From: Companilactobacillus kimchii DSM 13961 = JCM 10707
GTDB taxonomy: Bacteria > Bacillota > Bacilli > Lactobacillales > Lactobacillaceae
Reading direction: 5' to 3'
Length of the DNA: 64,000 bases
Assembly: GCF_001435445.1 (NCBI RefSeq)
Contig: NZ_AZDH01000019.1
Location: 25,157 to 89,156 of the forward strand
The position numbers were made by a program, and so were the translations under genes. Under the pieces are notes generated by a model. It ran no database searches. It was given only the letters and a program-made list of their open reading frames with translations, and had not been told where the DNA came from. Of the stretch, positions 15,660 to 25,510 are shown piece by piece (position 1 is the stretch's first letter; every line of letters begins with the position of its first letter).

Positions 15660-18578
15660 ATGTTATTAAATAAAAAATGTGTATATTTAGGAGCTTCATT
15701 ATTTTCAGCAGTGATCTTAGCGTCATTGTCAAACCAGACGGTAAAGGCCGAGGCGACAGACGATAGTGCCTCGACTACTGGTAATTCTAGCACAACGTCC
15801 AATAAGATTACTTCAGTCACTGATCCAGTTAGTACAACGGCTTCAAGTACAAGCCGAGTTACTGTGGCTAATCCCACAACCTCTGGAATAAAACCAGTTA
15901 GCGCTACTTTGGTTACACCGAAATCTACTACAATCTCGACAGTAACACCTACTATAGGAAATGATACAACTGTAAATAAGCCAGCTACATCTACTACCGA
16001 AGCAAGCACTCCAGTATCAGGATCCACTTTGACAAGTAATAAGACTACTGAAATGACTACTGCTCCCACAACAACTTCGACTTCTACTATTAATTTAAAC
16101 AGTGAGGCTGCGACAACAGTATCAAGTTCGCCAATAGTTACAACTAAATCAACGACCAGTCCTAGTACTACAGTTCCAACAAATCCTTACGCCTTACCAA
16201 GCGATGTTTCCGACAGTACAGTGGTTAATTTTACTGATCCGTTTTTAAATTATATGGTCAAAAGTGAGTTTGGATTGAAATCGACTGATTCTCTGACAGT
16301 AAGTGATGTTAAAAATTTTGATGGCAATATATTAAATTTAGTGGGCGATTTTTATTACGGTGATATGCCTAGTACGGTTACAAGTACCTATGTAACAAGT
16401 TTTGATGGGATGCAATATTTAAATTATTTGCCAGCAGGAACAGATGTTGCTTTGTCAGTTAACGTTTCTTCAGCCCCAACTTCTAATCTTGATTTGACTC
16501 CGATGAATGGTCTGAAATTTGAATCACTTGATTTATTTGGCAATTATAGTGATCCAGCTTATAAGGAGATTTCACTCAGTCAATTGACCAAGCTGAATAT
16601 TAGTGAGGTAGACGAGTTAGGACTTCATGGTACTGGCAGTATTGCTATCAATGATGGGATTAATAATCAAGAATTGAAAGTGATGGCACCAACTCTTGTA
16701 GAAATTGCCAACAAAGGTGGGGCTATTTATCTGGGTAATTCTTCGATTACTGATTTTTCACCGTTGAATGGGATTGATAAAACCAAACCGGCCTATTTGA
16801 ATATAATCAATAATGTTTATGATCCAAGTCCTGTTTATGCAGTGGCTAAGCAACCAATCAGTTTCACGGCTGAACATATTACCGGTCTTTATGGCGCCGA
16901 TTTGTCATCAGGATACAATTATTCGAGTTCTGTTCCAGCAGAGGATTTGGCTGATGGGGATTTGGAACATGTCGGTGGAGATGAATATAAATTAGTTGAT
17001 GCTGATAATTCTGCAAAGGATTTAGTCTATGGCTATTTAAATGATTATTCGAAACCTGATTCTTATATTCATACAACCTACGGCAATGTTAGTTTCATTT
17101 ATGCTGGTACGATGGCTCGTCCAATTATCTGGCAAGCTCACCCTAATGTAACACTCAACTACGAAAATGAGGACGGCTCACCAATAACTGTTAACGGATC
17201 TGATTTAACCAAAGTGGTTGATGGAACGACAATAGGTGACCCTTATGATCTTACTGCAGACGCAAATTTAGCAGGTTACACTTTTATGGGTGATCCTTAT
17301 GTATTGAGGGGAAACTACTCACAAGATCCACAAGTCATTGATCTGAAGTTTAGAGCTAATCCAATAGTTACACCACCAGCAACTGTATCCGCAACTACAA
17401 CAGCTAAACCCATCTCCATTACTAGGGGTGATGTTAATTTGAATGTCTTAGCTATTTCTAGTAAGCCAGTTTATATTTATGATTCAACTGGAAAGCCAAC
17501 CAGTAAAGAAGTCATTTTGACAGATACTACTATTAAAGAGTCAGCTGAGATAGGTGGTGACTTGTATTATAAGATTGGACCTGATGAATGGGTCTTGGCT
17601 GATGAATTCAATCCTTATACGACTGATGATGGTATAGCGAAGACATTTGATGAATCTTATACTTCATTAGTTGATTCTACGGGTAAAACAATTGATTTGA
17701 CGTTGGGACCTAGTACTTCTTGGAAATACGATAAGGTCGTTGAAATCAAGGGTAATAAGTATTACGAAGTTGGAACCGATAATTTCTTAGCGGTCGATAA
17801 GAGTTTGTCATTTATACCGGCTAGTGACTTGAATTTGACAGTTAGAGATGCTGCGGTAATTTATAATTCTAAGGGTGAAAAAGTAGGCAAGGTTTTACCA
17901 AGCAGCAGTGACTGGAAAACTGATGGCATGGCTGTTATTGGTGGTATATCAATGTATCATGTTGGTACTAATGAATGGGTCGATGCCCAATCTGTAAATA
18001 CCTATCAATCAGCAAAGTTTACGTACCATAATATTTATTCAACCTACATTTACAATAGGGATGGTCAAATGACTATGGAGATGCTTAGTCCCAAAACATC
18101 TTGGAAAGTAGATAGAATTGTTTATATTAATGGTTCTAGATTTTATCGTGTTGGTGTTAATGAATATATTATGGATTATACGACAGATACATCCAGTAGC
18201 ATGGGAGTATTCATTTCTACAATTGAAGCAAAAGTTCATGTATCTAAGGAAGCACATCTCTACGATGAAAGAGGTGCAGCTTTAAATAAGACAGTACCTG
18301 CTGGCAGTATTTTATCAATAGATGGTTATGAGAATATCGGTGGTCAAATGATGTACCGTGTTGGAAATAATGAATTTGTTAGTTTCAAAGATTTACAACC
18401 TTACACTGTAGGAAAAAATGTGGTTTCTGTAGCGGTAAATACATCGCTTTATGACAGTAAAGGTGAACTTCTGGACGTATTCCTTCCAATGAATAGTTCA
18501 TGGAGATACGATAAAATTGTAACAATTGGTGGTCACAAGTATATTCGCGTTGCGACAAATGAATTTGTTAAAGAATAA
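15660..18578 (+). CDS. Large secreted surface protein with six C-terminal SLAP repeats
   Basis: A 972-aa exported protein. Residues 1-29 are a signal peptide (likely cut after VKA). Residues about 30-190 are a Ser/Thr-rich low-complexity stalk. About 190-480 is a globular region with leucine-rich-repeat-like stretches (LKFESLDLFGNY, ELGLHGTGS, ITDFSPLNG). About 485-550 is a MucBP-like module (VTLNYENEDGSPI ... GYTFMGD). From about 580 to the end there are six SLAP-type repeats (VYIYDSTGKP, LVDSTGKTID, VIYNSKGEKV, YIYNRDGQMT, HLYDERGAAL, SLYDSKGELL), each ending in a VGTNEW-like motif. It probably binds wall polymers by its tail and presents an adhesin-like head. ATG 15639 lacks an RBS; AAAAGAGTGATG fits ATG 15660. 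Confidence 0.85.
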   Translation: MLLNKKCVYLGASLFSAVILASLSNQTVKAEATDDSASTTGNSSTTSNKITSVTDPVSTTASSTSRVTVANPTTSGIKPVSATLVTPKSTTISTVTPTIGNDTTVNKPATSTTEASTPVSGSTLTSNKTTEMTTAPTTTSTSTINLNSEAATTVSSSPIVTTKSTTSPSTTVPTNPYALPSDVSDSTVVNFTDPFLNYMVKSEFGLKSTDSLTVSDVKNFDGNILNLVGDFYYGDMPSTVTSTYVTSFDGMQYLNYLPAGTDVALSVNVSSAPTSNLDLTPMNGLKFESLDLFGNYSDPAYKEISLSQLTKLNISEVDELGLHGTGSIAINDGINNQELKVMAPTLVEIANKGGAIYLGNSSITDFSPLNGIDKTKPAYLNIINNVYDPSPVYAVAKQPISFTAEHITGLYGADLSSGYNYSSSVPAEDLADGDLEHVGGDEYKLVDADNSAKDLVYGYLNDYSKPDSYIHTTYGNVSFIYAGTMARPIIWQAHPNVTLNYENEDGSPITVNGSDLTKVVDGTTIGDPYDLTADANLAGYTFMGDPYVLRGNYSQDPQVIDLKFRANPIVTPPATVSATTTAKPISITRGDVNLNVLAISSKPVYIYDSTGKPTSKEVILTDTTIKESAEIGGDLYYKIGPDEWVLADEFNPYTTDDGIAKTFDESYTSLVDSTGKTIDLTLGPSTSWKYDKVVEIKGNKYYEVGTDNFLAVDKSLSFIPASDLNLTVRDAAVIYNSKGEKVGKVLPSSSDWKTDGMAVIGGISMYHVGTNEWVDAQSVNTYQSAKFTYHNIYSTYIYNRDGQMTMEMLSPKTSWKVDRIVYINGSRFYRVGVNEYIMDYTTDTSSSMGVFISTIEAKVHVSKEAHLYDERGAALNKTVPAGSILSIDGYENIGGQMMYRVGNNEFVSFKDLQPYTVGKNVVSVAVNTSLYDSKGELLDVFLPMNSSWRYDKIVTIGGHKYIRVATNEFVKE

Positions 18579-18663
18579 TTCAGAACGAAAAAAGCTGATT
18601 TAACTCAATAGTGGTTCTTACTCTAGGCTAAATAATACTTCAATTATTTTTTTTGAGACAAGT

Positions 18664-18775
18664 ATGTTTAATATGTAATTTTGTAAAATAAAAACGACCT
18701 CTATTAAGAGATTCAAGTAAAGGATATATCTTGAATACTTAATGGAGGCCGTTTTTTGGTTTAAAATTTCTATAT
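18664..18775 (+). repeat. Dispersed palindromic repeat family A, copy 1
   Basis: The core (about 18692-18756) is a long imperfect palindrome: AACG.CCTC.ATTAAG..ATTCAAG pairs with CTTGAAT..TTAAT.GAGG.CGTT, then T6. The homology to copy 2 (38575-38701, opposite orientation) also covers the flanks AGTATGTTTAATA (left) and TTTAAAATTTCTATATT (right), so it is more than a shared terminator shape. Here it separates the surface-protein gene from the convergent membrane-protein gene and can terminate both. Confidence 0.8.
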
Positions 18776-18802
18776 TTGTAGATTGACCATACAAATTGTT
18801 TT

Positions 18803-20203
18803 TTACTTATTAGTTTTCGCTTGAATCAACTTAACTTTTTTTAGAATTTGTTTATCAAAAGCACGCATGTAATCGTCATGGGTCTTAAATTTCTTACCCT
18901 TTAATTTGCGCATGGCGTCGGTCCAATCCCAATAGTTGATTGGGATCATGTTACGATCTTTATTCTTAACGTATAACTCAGAGAAGTTATTATCATTTTG
19001 AATTGGAGCTGTTAACCAAATGTACTTATCGCTTCTATATTGTAAGAAGTATTGGTCGTCACGAGTAATTGTATTTTGATATTGTGAATATTGAATTTGC
19101 ATATCAAAGGTTTTGCCGTAATCGTGTGATAAGTAATCCATACGGACACCCAAACAAAGTGTCAATAAAGCAAATATTGGTAGAAGAATCTTTTCATAAT
19201 TATTGAAGAAGATATCTAAGTTGACGGTAAAAATTGTAACTAAGAAGACGTAACTGGCAAACATACATCTTGAACCGAATGGCGATACGACGATGAATGG
19301 GGCAATAGCTACGTAAGTTGATAGTAGTAAGGCAAAGTTAGCAATCTTTTGTTTAGTGTTGTTAATCTTAAGACTGTAAAAAATCATGAAGATGGTAAAT
19401 ATTAATACAAATGTACCAACGACAATCAAATGTTTTGGTGTATAAGTAATCTTTAAGTAATTGAAGAGGGTGTCCTTAGAACCATTGCTTACAGAACGGT
19501 AGGCATCTGAACCTAAGAGAATTTTTATGTAAGCTCCATTGATGAACATTAAGATAGCACCAAGAATATTACCAGCTAAGATAAGATTCAAGACTTTCTT
19601 GAAGTGTTCACCAAAGTGTTTTCTAAAGAAAATCCACACTAGAATAACGTTGAAACAGTTTAATAGGGTGATATGTTCAGCAAAGAATTGTGTAGCTACT
19701 GAAGCTAAGAAAATAAGAATCATACTTGTTCGATAATAGTGAACATTCTTGTTGTCGTAATTTTTTAGAACTAAGTAAAGTAAAAATAATGGGAAGATTG
19801 CTGAAGGTAAATAGTTAGCAAACCCTGCATGCCAACCCAAAATTTGTTTAAAAATCATAACTGGACTTAAAAGAATAAGTGCAGCCGCTAAAGCTGATGA
19901 AACCAAACCGATATTCTTTTCTGGTGTGATTTGTTCACGAATCTTTTGGATCAAGTAGACGATAGTTGTAGGGAAGATACCATAAGCCATAAAAGCAACA
20001 GGCTTGATTTTAGTCATACTGATAACTAAAAGATCTCCTAGATAACGACCATCATAATAAGTAAAGATCCCATGTGGGAAGTAGTTGCTTCCAAAATAGG
20101 TTCCCCAGTGTAAATCGTCACCAAGGAGTGGCATCCAGAGTCCAATTAGACCGAAGATGATAAATAATATGAAGTAAAAACTAAGTTTAACTGTTCTTGT
20201 CAT
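18803..20203 (-). CDS. Polytopic membrane protein, possible GT-C enzyme
   Basis: A 466-aa protein with about 11 hydrophobic helices. Near the first helix, LGDDLHWGTYF places an acidic pair in the first external loop, as in GT-C transferases and DUF6056-type proteins. A hydrophilic C-terminal tail of about 110 residues follows the last helix. This hints at transfer of a lipid-linked sugar to an envelope acceptor, but I cannot name the substrate or confirm the family. The open frame extends upstream to 20248; AAAGGATG on the minus strand supports ATG 20203. It is a single gene, divergent from ribokinase. Confidence 0.72.
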   Translation of the reverse strand: MTRTVKLSFYFILFIIFGLIGLWMPLLGDDLHWGTYFGSNYFPHGIFTYYDGRYLGDLLVISMTKIKPVAFMAYGIFPTTIVYLIQKIREQITPEKNIGLVSSALAAALILLSPVMIFKQILGWHAGFANYLPSAIFPLFLLYLVLKNYDNKNVHYYRTSMILIFLASVATQFFAEHITLLNCFNVILVWIFFRKHFGEHFKKVLNLILAGNILGAILMFINGAYIKILLGSDAYRSVSNGSKDTLFNYLKITYTPKHLIVVGTFVLIFTIFMIFYSLKINNTKQKIANFALLLSTYVAIAPFIVVSPFGSRCMFASYVFLVTIFTVNLDIFFNNYEKILLPIFALLTLCLGVRMDYLSHDYGKTFDMQIQYSQYQNTITRDDQYFLQYRSDKYIWLTAPIQNDNNFSELYVKNKDRNMIPINYWDWTDAMRKLKGKKFKTHDDYMRAFDKQILKKVKLIQAKTNK

Positions 20204-20331
20204 AATACATCCTTTAAAGTTTCTTTTACTAAAGATATATTCTATCATGGTTCGCGAAGATATGAATCACTACTTGCGGTAAATAACCTCATATTGATAA
20301 AATTATTAAAAATAAAAAGGTGGATGGAATT

Positions 20332-21240
20332 ATGAAAAAGATTGTTGTACTAGGTTCGATTAATGTGGATACTATTTTAAATATTCCACGATTGCCTTTA
20401 CCGGGTGAGACTATGGCAATGGGTGATCAATCCACGGCTGGCGGCGGAAAAGGTGCAAATCAAGCGATTGCTGCGGTTCGTGCTGGTGCAGAAACTACCT
20501 TTATAGCTAAAGTGGGACAAGATCATTCGGCAGATTTCATGTTGGATACTTTTAAAAAAGATGGTCTAAAAATGGAACATATTACAGTCGATCCAGAGGC
20601 TGGTACAGGTAAAGCTTATATTTTACTAGATGAAAATGGTCAAAATAGTATTTTAATTTACGGTGGTGCCAATCAGACTATTACAGTGAACGATGTAGAA
20701 AACGCTCGAGATGCAATTGAAAATGCCGATTGTTTAATTTCTCAATTTGAAACACCCTTGGACGCAACACTAGCTGCCTTTCAAATTGCAAAGAAAAATA
20801 ATGTTGTGACAATATTGAATCCAGCACCAGCAAAAACCGATATTCCTCAAAAATTGTTATCGCTTACCGATATTATTATTCCAAATGAAACCGAAGCAGA
20901 GGCTATAACAGGCGTAAGGGCAGTTGATAGAAAATCAATTATAAATTCTGCAGTAAAATTGAATAAATTAGGTGTAAAGCGTGTTATAATAACTGTTGGT
21001 AGCAGGGGATCGCTTTATTACACTGATGGTAAAGAATCTTTTGTGGACGCTTACAAAGTTTCTACGGTTGACACAACCGCAGCTGGCGATACTTTCATTG
21101 GTTATTTGGCCGCTAAGTTGGATTCCAATTTAGCTAATATGGTTGAAGCAATGAGGTTTGCTAGTAAGGCTTCGTCAATGGCAGTTCAAGTAAAAGGTGC
21201 ACAGAATTCAATTCCTTACGTTGATGATGTAAAAATTTAA
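20332..21240 (+). CDS. rbsK: Ribokinase
   Basis: A 302-aa PfkB-family sugar kinase that phosphorylates D-ribose to ribose 5-phosphate. Diagnostic parts are GSINVDTIL near the start, the GGGKGANQA block, NPAPAK, NETEAEAITG and the anion-hole/catalytic block VDTTAAGDTFIGY (DTTAAGD, a variant of DTxGAGD that keeps the catalytic Asp). GTG 20320 is in frame but lies inside the AAAAGGTGG ribosome binding site, so ATG 20332 is the start. No ribose transporter or rbsD gene adjoins it, so it is a stand-alone salvage gene. Kinases for related nucleoside sugars cannot be excluded. Confidence 0.92.
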   Translation: MKKIVVLGSINVDTILNIPRLPLPGETMAMGDQSTAGGGKGANQAIAAVRAGAETTFIAKVGQDHSADFMLDTFKKDGLKMEHITVDPEAGTGKAYILLDENGQNSILIYGGANQTITVNDVENARDAIENADCLISQFETPLDATLAAFQIAKKNNVVTILNPAPAKTDIPQKLLSLTDIIIPNETEAEAITGVRAVDRKSIINSAVKLNKLGVKRVIITVGSRGSLYYTDGKESFVDAYKVSTVDTTAAGDTFIGYLAAKLDSNLANMVEAMRFASKASSMAVQVKGAQNSIPYVDDVKI

Positions 21241-21429
21241 ACGTTTATAGGGGAAACTTTATATATACTTGATTGTAATAAGTTGTTAATCATGTTACTA
21301 TAGTAGTTGTATTTTTGAATGGTGAATGGTTCGGATGGTTTGAATGTTTCGTACTTTAGACTTTCTTCCATAATGTACCACGATATTATGCACAACTAAT
21401 ATATTATTTATTTTCAGGAGGATTCTCTT

Positions 21430-21630
21430 ATGGAACACGGAACAGTTAAATGGTTTAACGCAGAAAAAGGCTATGGTTTTATTACTCGCGAAGACGGTAG
21501 TGACGTATTTGTTCACTTCTCAGCTATTCAAGGCGACGGTTACAAGACCCTTGAAGAAGGCCAAGCAGTTACTTTCGATATCGAAGATAGCGATCGCGGA
21601 CCACAAGCTTCAAACGTTGTTAAGGACTAA
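21430..21630 (+). CDS. Cold-shock protein (CspA family)
   Basis: A 66-aa single-domain RNA/DNA chaperone. The five-strand OB fold carries RNP1 (KGYGFI, 13-18) and RNP2 (VFVHF, 26-30), with the usual WFN at 8-10. It binds single-stranded nucleic acid and melts RNA structure at low temperature. AGGAGG (21416-21421) is a strong RBS nine bases before the ATG. A leader of up to about 190 nt lies upstream, as is common for thermoregulated csp mRNAs, though I see no named element in it. A strong terminator follows, so it is monocistronic. Confidence 0.97.
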   Translation: MEHGTVKWFNAEKGYGFITREDGSDVFVHFSAIQGDGYKTLEEGQAVTFDIEDSDRGPQASNVVKD

Positions 21631-21662
21631 TTAAATAAAACTTTAATAAACTTTGAACTTTT

Positions 21663-21692
21663 AAGCTAACCCAACGGGTTAGCTTTTTTTTT
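21663..21692 (+). terminator. Terminator of the cold-shock gene
   Basis: AAGCTAACCC (21663-21672) pairs with GGGTTAGCTT (21676-21685) around AAC, then a run of T. Confidence 0.93.
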
Positions 21693-21780
21693 ACATAATT
21701 TTAAAATCTTTACTTATTATTTACAGTATTTATACATTGCTAGTCTATCATTAATATTTAAAAATTAAGGATGATGAGTA

Positions 21781-22971
21781 ATGCAGGTAACTTGGAAGAG
21801 AAATTTTAGAATACTTTGGCTTGGTAGTTTGATAACTGGTTTAGGAAATGCAATGACTTTGCCTTTTATTGTTCTATTCATCGAAACACTTGGTGATTTT
21901 AATAAAGTAGAATTAAATCTTTTAGGAGCAGCGGCTTTCTCATTAACCTACCTAAGTAAAGCTCTAGTTTCACCACTTTGGGGTAAACTGGCCGATCTTA
22001 AAGGTAGAAAATTAATGTGTTTGCGAGCATCAGGCGTTATGACTTTTACTATTCTAATGGTCGGTTTATCTCCGAATGTTTGGTTTCTATTATTTTTCCG
22101 GGCAATGCAAGGAGCCTTTTCCGGATATATTAATAACGCCAATGCATTAATGTCGGTTTCAGCTCCGGTAGAAATTCGTGGTCGAGTGATGAGTAAATTG
22201 ATTACTGGTGATATCACCGGATTATTGATTGGGCCCTTAATAGGTAGTTTTTTAGCCACAGGTGTTGGTTATCGAGGAGCTTTCTTTGTTACCAGTTTTT
22301 TGATGGCAATAGTTTTTTTAACTACACTGTTTGGGGTGAAAGAAGACTTTGTACCTATTACTAAAAAAGAATTACAACCGGTTTTGCCTATTATGAAGAA
22401 GATAGGTTGGCAATTCTTTTTAGCCTTGTTTGGGTCTCTCTTAGCAGTTCAAGCGACGACTAATGCAATTACACCAATGATCAGTTTATTAGTCAGAGAG
22501 ATTGATCCTGGTAGCAATAATTTGGTGATTATTACAGGAGTGGTTTCGGCGGCACCAGGATTAGCAACAATTGTTATGGCCGGTTTAGTGGGACGATTAA
22601 TTGACAAATTGGGAGCCTTAAAAAGTATGCTGATATTTTTAACGTCAGCAATTATTTGTTTAATTTTAACAAGTATGGTTCAAAATATTTGGGAATTGGT
22701 AGTACTACGGTTCATTTTAGGGATTTCTGATGCTGCATTGATACCCTCGATTCAAGTTCTAACCATACAAAATGTCCCTAATTCTATTTTTGGACGAATT
22801 TTCAGTTATAATCAATCAGCACAGGCAATGGGAAATGTCCTAGGTCCGATGTTGGCAGCTGTGATAGCGACTGGTTTTGGATATAAGAGTATTTTCCTAT
22901 TCTCTGCAGTTATTGAAATTCTGGCTTTGATAGCTTGGTTGATCTATTCAAAACAGCGTCAATTTAAATAA
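21781..22971 (+). CDS. MFS multidrug-type transporter
   Basis: A 396-aa, 12-helix major facilitator protein. Motif A in the loop between helices 2 and 3 (GKLADLKGRKLM) and the arginine-containing helix 4 (FRAMQGAFSGY) mark the proton-driven drug-efflux branch related to MdtG/TetA. AAGGATGATGAG precedes the ATG. There is no adjacent regulator, so the substrate is unknown. The gene stands alone between the csp terminator and the GH73 gene; no terminator is obvious after its stop. Confidence 0.9.
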   Translation: MQVTWKRNFRILWLGSLITGLGNAMTLPFIVLFIETLGDFNKVELNLLGAAAFSLTYLSKALVSPLWGKLADLKGRKLMCLRASGVMTFTILMVGLSPNVWFLLFFRAMQGAFSGYINNANALMSVSAPVEIRGRVMSKLITGDITGLLIGPLIGSFLATGVGYRGAFFVTSFLMAIVFLTTLFGVKEDFVPITKKELQPVLPIMKKIGWQFFLALFGSLLAVQATTNAITPMISLLVREIDPGSNNLVIITGVVSAAPGLATIVMAGLVGRLIDKLGALKSMLIFLTSAIICLILTSMVQNIWELVVLRFILGISDAALIPSIQVLTIQNVPNSIFGRIFSYNQSAQAMGNVLGPMLAAVIATGFGYKSIFLFSAVIEILALIAWLIYSKQRQFK

Positions 22972-23076
22972 AAAAATTGAGAACCTAAATGATTTTTAAA
23001 ATTATTTTTCAAATCACAAAATTTTCAAAGTTATCAGCTATAATTAGAGTTAATAAACTTAAAAGGGATAGATCAA

Positions 23077-23724
23077 TTGCCACAAAAGAGAAGATACACA
23101 GTACACCGAAATTATCGGCGCAAACGTAGTAAAAAAAATAATAATACGACCTTAATTTTATTAGCAATTGTTGCTGTATTTGTTATCAGTTTCTTTGGAT
23201 ACAGGCGATATGTCCAGTACAAGAGAGAAACACAAGTTGAGATGGTTCAGCAAAGTCACACAGCTTTCATAAAAAAGATTTCGCCATATGCGGTCGAATT
23301 AGGCCAGACTTATGGAGTCTTACCTAGCATTACAATTGCTCAGGCTATTTTGGAAAGTGACTGGGGTTCCAGTACTCTAGCTAGTCAGTATAATAATTAC
23401 TTTGGTATCAAAGGTGATGATCCTTCGAATACAAAAGTTTTACAGACAAAGGAATATACTGACGGCCAGTGGGTAACAATCAACGGACGTTTCCGAGTTT
23501 ATTCGGATTTTCGTGAGTCAATGAGGGATCATACGAAGCTTTTAGTGAATGGTACGTCGTGGAATTCGCAACAATACAAGCAAGTTCTACAATCGAAGGA
23601 TTATATTGATGCAGCGGTGGCATTACAAGCAGATGGATATGCGACCGATCCGGGCTATACAAGTAAAATTATTCGGATTATACAAAAATATAATCTTAAA
23701 AAGTACGATGAAGGTATCAAGTGA
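23077..23724 (+). CDS. Membrane-anchored glucosaminidase (GH73)
   Basis: A 215-aa peptidoglycan hydrolase. A very basic N-terminus (residues 1-20) is followed by one transmembrane helix (about 26-42), so it is a signal anchor with the enzyme outside. The GH73 domain runs from about 60 to 210; Glu93 in AQAILESDWGSS is the expected catalytic acid, followed by NNYFGIKGD and the YSDFRESMRDH segment. It should cut between GlcNAc and MurNAc, as in daughter-cell separation or wall turnover. The start is TTG 23077 with AAAAGGGA upstream. A TATAAT box at 23044 is the likely -10. Confidence 0.9.
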   Translation: MPQKRRYTVHRNYRRKRSKKNNNTTLILLAIVAVFVISFFGYRRYVQYKRETQVEMVQQSHTAFIKKISPYAVELGQTYGVLPSITIAQAILESDWGSSTLASQYNNYFGIKGDDPSNTKVLQTKEYTDGQWVTINGRFRVYSDFRESMRDHTKLLVNGTSWNSQQYKQVLQSKDYIDAAVALQADGYATDPGYTSKIIRIIQKYNLKKYDEGIK

Positions 23725-23760
23725 AAAACAAAGTATGATAGACTCTAATTATTCTATTAA

Positions 23761-24357
<597 letters not shown>

Positions 24358-24376
24358 AAATTAAGAAGGTGGAATT

Positions 24377-25507
24377 ATGACTTTTATTGCGCCCGGTAAA
24401 ACATTAGGAATAATTGGTGGCGGCAGTGAAACGTATCTTTTTGAATTAGAGGCTAAAAGAATGGGCTTTAGGACCATGCTTTTGACGTCCGAAGAAAAGG
24501 ATATTGCTACACAGGCGGCGGACAGTTATTTAGTCGGTACATTAGAAGACAGTAAAAATCTAAGTGAATTGGGCCATAGAAGTGACATTCTTTTGTATAT
24601 GGATGAGAACTTTGATAGTAGTGTCCTAAAGGAACTTTCGAAAAACTTTAATGTTGCACAGGGTTCGGATCTACTAGAAATTGTTCAAGATCGTTATATA
24701 GAAAGAACCTTTTTAAATGATTTAAATATAAACGTTCCACCATTTTTCTCAATTGTGACGGTTGATGATATTAAACATGCAATTGATGAAATTGGATTCC
24801 CTTGTATTTTAAAGCCAATTCAGAAGAATCAAAAAGTGTTGAAACGTCATATTATTTACAATTATGAAGATGTTGAACGTGTGCAAAAACTGTTGAAGGA
24901 TGGAACTTATATTCTGGAAGCTTGGATTGAAACGAAGACTGAGTATTCCATTATGGTAAGTAAGAGTAAGGATCAAAAAATCCATACTTTTCCAATGATT
25001 CAAGAGATTTATGATGGCGAACATCTGATGAGTTCTTTCATATATAAAAAGAACGATCCAGAAATTGAAGCGGAAATGCAGCGAGTAGCTTTATTGATAG
25101 CACAGAATATTAATTATGTCGGGATCTTTGGAATTGGCTTTATCTTATCTGATTCAGGCGTTTTGTACGTTAAACGAATATTCCCTGGAATTAATTATTC
25201 TGCTAATGTTTATCAAGAGGCTACCGGCATCTCTCAGTTCGAATTACATATCAGAGCTATTTGTGATTGGCCAATTCCTGAAATTTTTCCAATGGTCAAT
25301 GCGGCAACCTTGAAGATTATTGAAGGAATTTTGCCACAGAGTTTGGATTTACTTCAGGAAAAGGCACAATGGAAATTTAACTATTACACAGGTTTTAAAG
25401 CTAAGAATCAAGCTGACAGGGATGTTGGTTATATTTCAATTTTTTCCGATGATATAGAAGAATTAAAAAATGATATCTTAACAACTAATATTTGGAGAGT
25501 AGAATAA
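24377..25507 (+). CDS. purK: PurK-like ATP-grasp protein (divergent)
   Basis: A 376-aa ATP-grasp protein with the PurK layout: N-terminal Rossmann-like domain (LGIIGGGSETYLFE), central ATP-grasp (FPCILKPI, YILEAWIETKTEYSIMVS) and the C-terminal EATGISQFELHIRAI block. PurK makes N5-CAIR from AIR, bicarbonate and ATP. Key segments differ from usual PurK: the glycine-rich ATP-grasp loop (normally GGYDGKGQ) reads QKNQKVLKRH, and the PRPHNSGHYT substrate segment reads RIFPGINYSANVY. It may be a degenerate or re-purposed enzyme. Context (xpt before, purB after) is conserved, which is why the PurK name is kept with reduced confidence. Confidence 0.72.
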   Translation: MTFIAPGKTLGIIGGGSETYLFELEAKRMGFRTMLLTSEEKDIATQAADSYLVGTLEDSKNLSELGHRSDILLYMDENFDSSVLKELSKNFNVAQGSDLLEIVQDRYIERTFLNDLNINVPPFFSIVTVDDIKHAIDEIGFPCILKPIQKNQKVLKRHIIYNYEDVERVQKLLKDGTYILEAWIETKTEYSIMVSKSKDQKIHTFPMIQEIYDGEHLMSSFIYKKNDPEIEAEMQRVALLIAQNINYVGIFGIGFILSDSGVLYVKRIFPGINYSANVYQEATGISQFELHIRAICDWPIPEIFPMVNAATLKIIEGILPQSLDLLQEKAQWKFNYYTGFKAKNQADRDVGYISIFSDDIEELKNDILTTNIWRVE

Positions 25508-25510
25508 TTC

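Noticed and set aside
15620-16069. 149-codon frame antisense to the large surface protein
   Set aside because: It mirrors the Ser/Thr-rich repeat stretch, and such low-complexity codons leave the opposite strand open. No RBS.
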